From Spirogloea muscicola (lineage: Eukaryota > Streptophyta > Zygnematophyceae > Spirogloeales > Spirogloeaceae), in assembly GCA_009602725.1 (NCBI GenBank), contig WELB01000239.1:119613-178790 (forward strand): 59,178 bases of DNA, read 5' to 3'. Shown in pieces: positions 56,143-59,178 of this stretch (its first letter is position 1; each line of letters starts with the position of its first letter). The position numbers and the translations under genes were made by a program. Under the pieces are notes generated by a model. The model did not search any database. It saw nothing but the letters and a program-made list of their open reading frames with translations, and was not told the origin of the DNA.

Positions 56143-59100
56143 CTGCTTGCAAGGGCTGCAACCCCTTAATGAAGAGGTCCGTGTGGATGGGGGATGGCGG
56201 CACACCGCATGCCCTTACAATGCAGGCCTCAACGAGGAGTGCCTGATCCACGATCGACAGGAGCAGGCGGCAGGCCTCGTCGATCTGTGGCCCGCGCCGG
56301 CTGCTCGATAGCAGCTCAGTCAAGATGACTATCCCCTGTTCCTGCGAGGCCACAATCACGCCAACACCCGATTGGGTCCACTGGACTTCCAATACTTGTG
56401 GAGATTTTTGCTGCATAAAATAGTTAAGGGTAAATCAAACTGCAAAACACCATCTGACAGTCATTATTGAAGGTGGAAACGATGAGGCATATCTTGAACT
56501 GTGACTCATCACTGCCACGCAGACTATGTGCCTGTTGGCTCTGCTTCCAAGGACCAGCTTCGGGATGTATGGCCTGATAAATGTGATTACTGTGCGGCTG
56601 CAATTACTCTGCAGCTGGCCCAAGAAGGTGGAACATGGAGAGACCAAGAGGCACCAGAGCGTACAAGGCCACGGACAGCTACAGTGCACTCAACATCACC
56701 ATGCTTGAGCATGTCAATAAGATGGACTCGACCAGTCAGAGTTTGAAATAAGAGGTGCACTAGACAGGGCTGGGAAGTGGACCTGCAAGCTGTGCAGTAT
56801 CTCCGGAGACGGCATGTTGGGCAGCAAGCGATAGTCGACTGGGGCGCCACTGACAGGGCCAATGGCCTGCATGATGAGCTCGCAAGTGAACCGCAAGGCG
56901 CAGCCAGCGGTCTTGTACACTGCCATGGCCAACTCTTCGCTGTAACCGCTAGGGCGACAGGGTAAGTCCTCAAGCGCAACGGCGCCCGGTGCCAGCTTGC
57001 TTGCAAGGACATCACCGGCAGCAGCAGCTGCTCCGCCTTGCAAAGGTGGCCCGTTTACCGCAGCCAGCGGTGGCCGCGCCAGGTCGGCACAGGCGTGCGC
57101 TGCAAGCGCAAACCATCCCCGGTTGCTGCCAATTGCTGCAGGGCTCGCTACCCCTGCTCGCTCCACCGCTGACTCCGGCGAGCTGCGAAAGGGCAGGTCC
57201 AGGCCGCTGCCCGACGGCGGAGCATCGGCGAGCCATAGTGCGCCCTCCTGTGCAGTGAATGCCAGGTGGCGCGCTGCTGCTTCGGCAAAGGCCGGCACCA
57301 AACCCGGAAGGCGCCGTGCCCAGCGGCCGCTCCAGCGTGCGAGCTCCACCATCAGCATTAGCACATGCTCCACCTCCTGCAGTCTTAACCAAACCGACGG
57401 GCCTGAGTCAGCAACCGCCAGCTGCTGCTTGGCTGTCCAAGCTTTGCTACATCAAGCGTGGAGTATCAGAGCGAAGGACGTGAAACCCAGGCTAGGCTGT
57501 GTGTAAGTAATCTTGATTAGGGTTTGAGTGTGTACAAAGAAAGCCTTTCCAAAGTACAGGGCCAGAGTGTTATATCTTGACAGTGCGATCAAGGCCAGGG
57601 TGTCCTTAAGGGTGTGACATGCATGACCAAGCAAGCGCCCGATGTACTGTGCCTAGGCCAACTAGCTGCTGCGAGGGCACATCCCTCAGCTCCAGATCTC
57701 AAAGTGCTCTGAGACGCTCAAAGTGACTGCAGTGGACGGACGCAAGAGCTCATGGCTGAAGCAAGACATAGTTGGAGCTAACAAACATCAGCTAGGTCTC
57801 TCAAAAGAAGAAGAAGAGGTTTAGAATGGGAGTTTGTACTGTTGGAAGCGTACAAGTGGGGCCGACCTTGAGGGCGGCCAGCGAGAGGGGCGAGCACTGC
57901 TGCGCACGGGCCCGCTTGTTGAGGCCCAGCGGCCGCGGCACGGCAGCCTGCCGCTGCCGCGACCCGGGCGGCGGCTCGAGGACGCCAAGCATCCGGCTCC
58001 CGTGCTCCGCCACGAAGTCCAGCGCCTGCTCCACGACGTTGTCGCGGCCACTGCTGAAGGCCTCGGAAGCGGCGTTGGCGCTCTGGTTGGCATCAGCGGC
58101 CGACCGCAGCACCGCCGTCACGAGGGCGAGAACCAGGGTCCACTTGGCATCCGCCGTGGCAGACGAGGGGCCGCCATCGCCACCGCCCCACTTCCTGCTC
58201 TTGTTGCCCGCTGCCGTGAGGTGGTGGAAGGGCCGCGTCAGGTGCCGCAGCAGGCCAGCATCGCGCAGGAGCTCCAGGCCGCGCTGCGACTGGACGACGG
58301 TGAGGCAGACCCGCAGGAAGACGGCGGTGGTGCCGGACGGCCGCGCCAGGATCGCTTGGACTGGGAGGTGGGCAGCGAGGACGGGGAGCCACGTCGGAGG
58401 CGCGAGGAAGCCGCCGATGGTGGCGTCCACAGCGGCGAGCGCCAGGTCGCCGCAGGCGCCGGCGCTGGCAGCCGCTAGTTGGCACAGGCCCGGCAGAGCG
58501 CCCAGCATCAGGAGCGCCACCTGGCCGGCGCCCTCCACACAAGCAGCGCCGTCAGCCTGCGAGCTGCAGTGCACTGAACCGCCCCACTAACTAAACCAAA
58601 CCCTGGAGTGAGTAACTAAGTAGTCAAACACGATCTTGACCTAACCCTGCCCTATGACCATGGTCATGAACTCGATCCATGACAGCCCAGTAGTAGCGCT
58701 CGCCAACGGGGGGCCAGCAGAACGCTGGGATGAGGCGAGGGTATTGAAGGTATGGAGGGTAATAAATCTCGGCGTCAGACTTCAGGAATTGAACACGAGC
58801 TACAACGTTGTGAAGGTGCGAGCTTACCTCAGCAAAGGCGTCCTGGCTGTCCAAGGATGCTGCGCTGCCGTCCTCAGCCGCCGCATCCAGGTCGCCGCCG
58901 CGCGCCTCGTTGTGGGCACGGAGGAGGCTCAGTGCGACGAGGAGGCACGCGAGGAGGGGCCGCACGGCGGCCTCCTGTCCGGGCGCCGCGCCGGCGTGGC
59001 CCTCGTGAAGCTGCGCAAGGCCGGCAAGCGCCGTGGCGACGACGCGGCGGCAGACGCGGTGGACGGCCTGCTCCGCCGCCGGCCCGCCGCCGCCGGGGGC

Positions 59101-59178
59101 CAGCGAGTCGCGCCAGGCCCGCAGGAGCACCAGGAGGAGGCGGCACTGGTGCGCTGCGGCGGCAGTGGCGGCGGCGTC
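56143..59178 (-). CDS. NUP188: Nucleoporin NUP188, C-terminal part (runs off right edge)
   Basis: Minus-strand exons 58828-59178 (open at the edge), 57867-58556, 56783-57376 and 56143-56341, all in phase, about 610 residues. They correspond to the helical C-terminal third of plant and animal NUP188. Segments include WTLVLALVTAVLRSAAD, EVEHVLMLMVELARWSGRWA, AAARHLAFTAQEGALWL, SNRGWFALAAHACADLA, LRFTCELIMQAIGPV, LPNMPSPEILHSLQ, QGIVILTELL and DEACRLLLSIVDQALLVEAC. The final exon after 56143 was not found. This part begins in the protein just where the plus-strand NUP188 piece (ending 51332) stops, so the two should belong to one gene that is split by an inversion or misassembly. The strand and order contradiction is real in this sequence. 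Confidence 0.85.

Overview
The window comes from the nuclear genome of a green-lineage photosynthetic eukaryote, most likely a GC-rich unicellular or simple green alga. Genes have many small exons with GT-AG (occasionally GC-AG) introns of about 80-400 bp. Exons are GC-rich and introns are closer to balanced. Several products belong to plants and green algae: a chloroplast sirohydrochlorin ferrochelatase, a thylakoidal signal peptidase, a MUR3-like GT47 glycosyltransferase, a GRAS protein and a plant-type CCCH protein. Dispersed repeats are frequent. I could not fix the species or decide chlorophyte against streptophyte. All exon maps below were drawn by eye from reading frame, splice consensus and matching intron phase.

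Layout. 1-285: one copy of a dispersed repeat. 1.6-4.2 kb (+): ALG5 dolichyl-phosphate glucosyltransferase. 7.3-11.3 kb (+): GT47 exostosin-family glycosyltransferase with a very long acidic stem. 12.9-14.8 kb (-): mitoferrin-like carrier, its 5' end lost against a 111-base homopolymer and a 616-base gap. 16.2-17.5 kb (+): sirohydrochlorin ferrochelatase. 18.06-18.4 kb (-): small complex I accessory-subunit-like protein. 18.7-20 kb (+): 3' fragment of a LINE-type retrotransposon. 22.2-24.4 kb (-): DUF3598 protein. 25-27 kb (+): DUF1295 membrane protein. 27.9-30.8 kb (-): GRAS protein. 33.2-35.7 kb (-): peptidyl-tRNA hydrolase. 36.6-38.1 kb (+): ankyrin-repeat protein. 39.3-41.75 kb (-): CCCH zinc-finger protein with long polyQ.

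The right third, 42-59 kb, is the oddest part. A nucleoporin NUP188 runs in order on + from 42.2 to 51.3 kb but lacks its N-terminal few hundred residues. Its C-terminal third lies on the opposite strand, from the right window edge down to 56.1 kb, with a complete thylakoidal signal peptidase gene (52.1-54.5 kb, -) between the halves. The 3' half of an ADA2 transcriptional adaptor gene (46.2-47.6 kb, -) sits between consecutive NUP188 exons. This is either a real rearrangement or an assembly error. Homopolymer, single-N and duplicated-edge marks elsewhere in the window make the assembly explanation serious.

The genes do not form one pathway. They are ordinary housekeeping genes of secretion and glycosylation (ALG5, GT47), mitochondrion (mitoferrin, complex I), plastid (ferrochelatase, signal peptidase, probably DUF3598), translation (peptidyl-tRNA hydrolase), the nuclear pore and transcription (GRAS, ADA2). 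I found no tRNA, rRNA, CRISPR array or prokaryote-like defence system.
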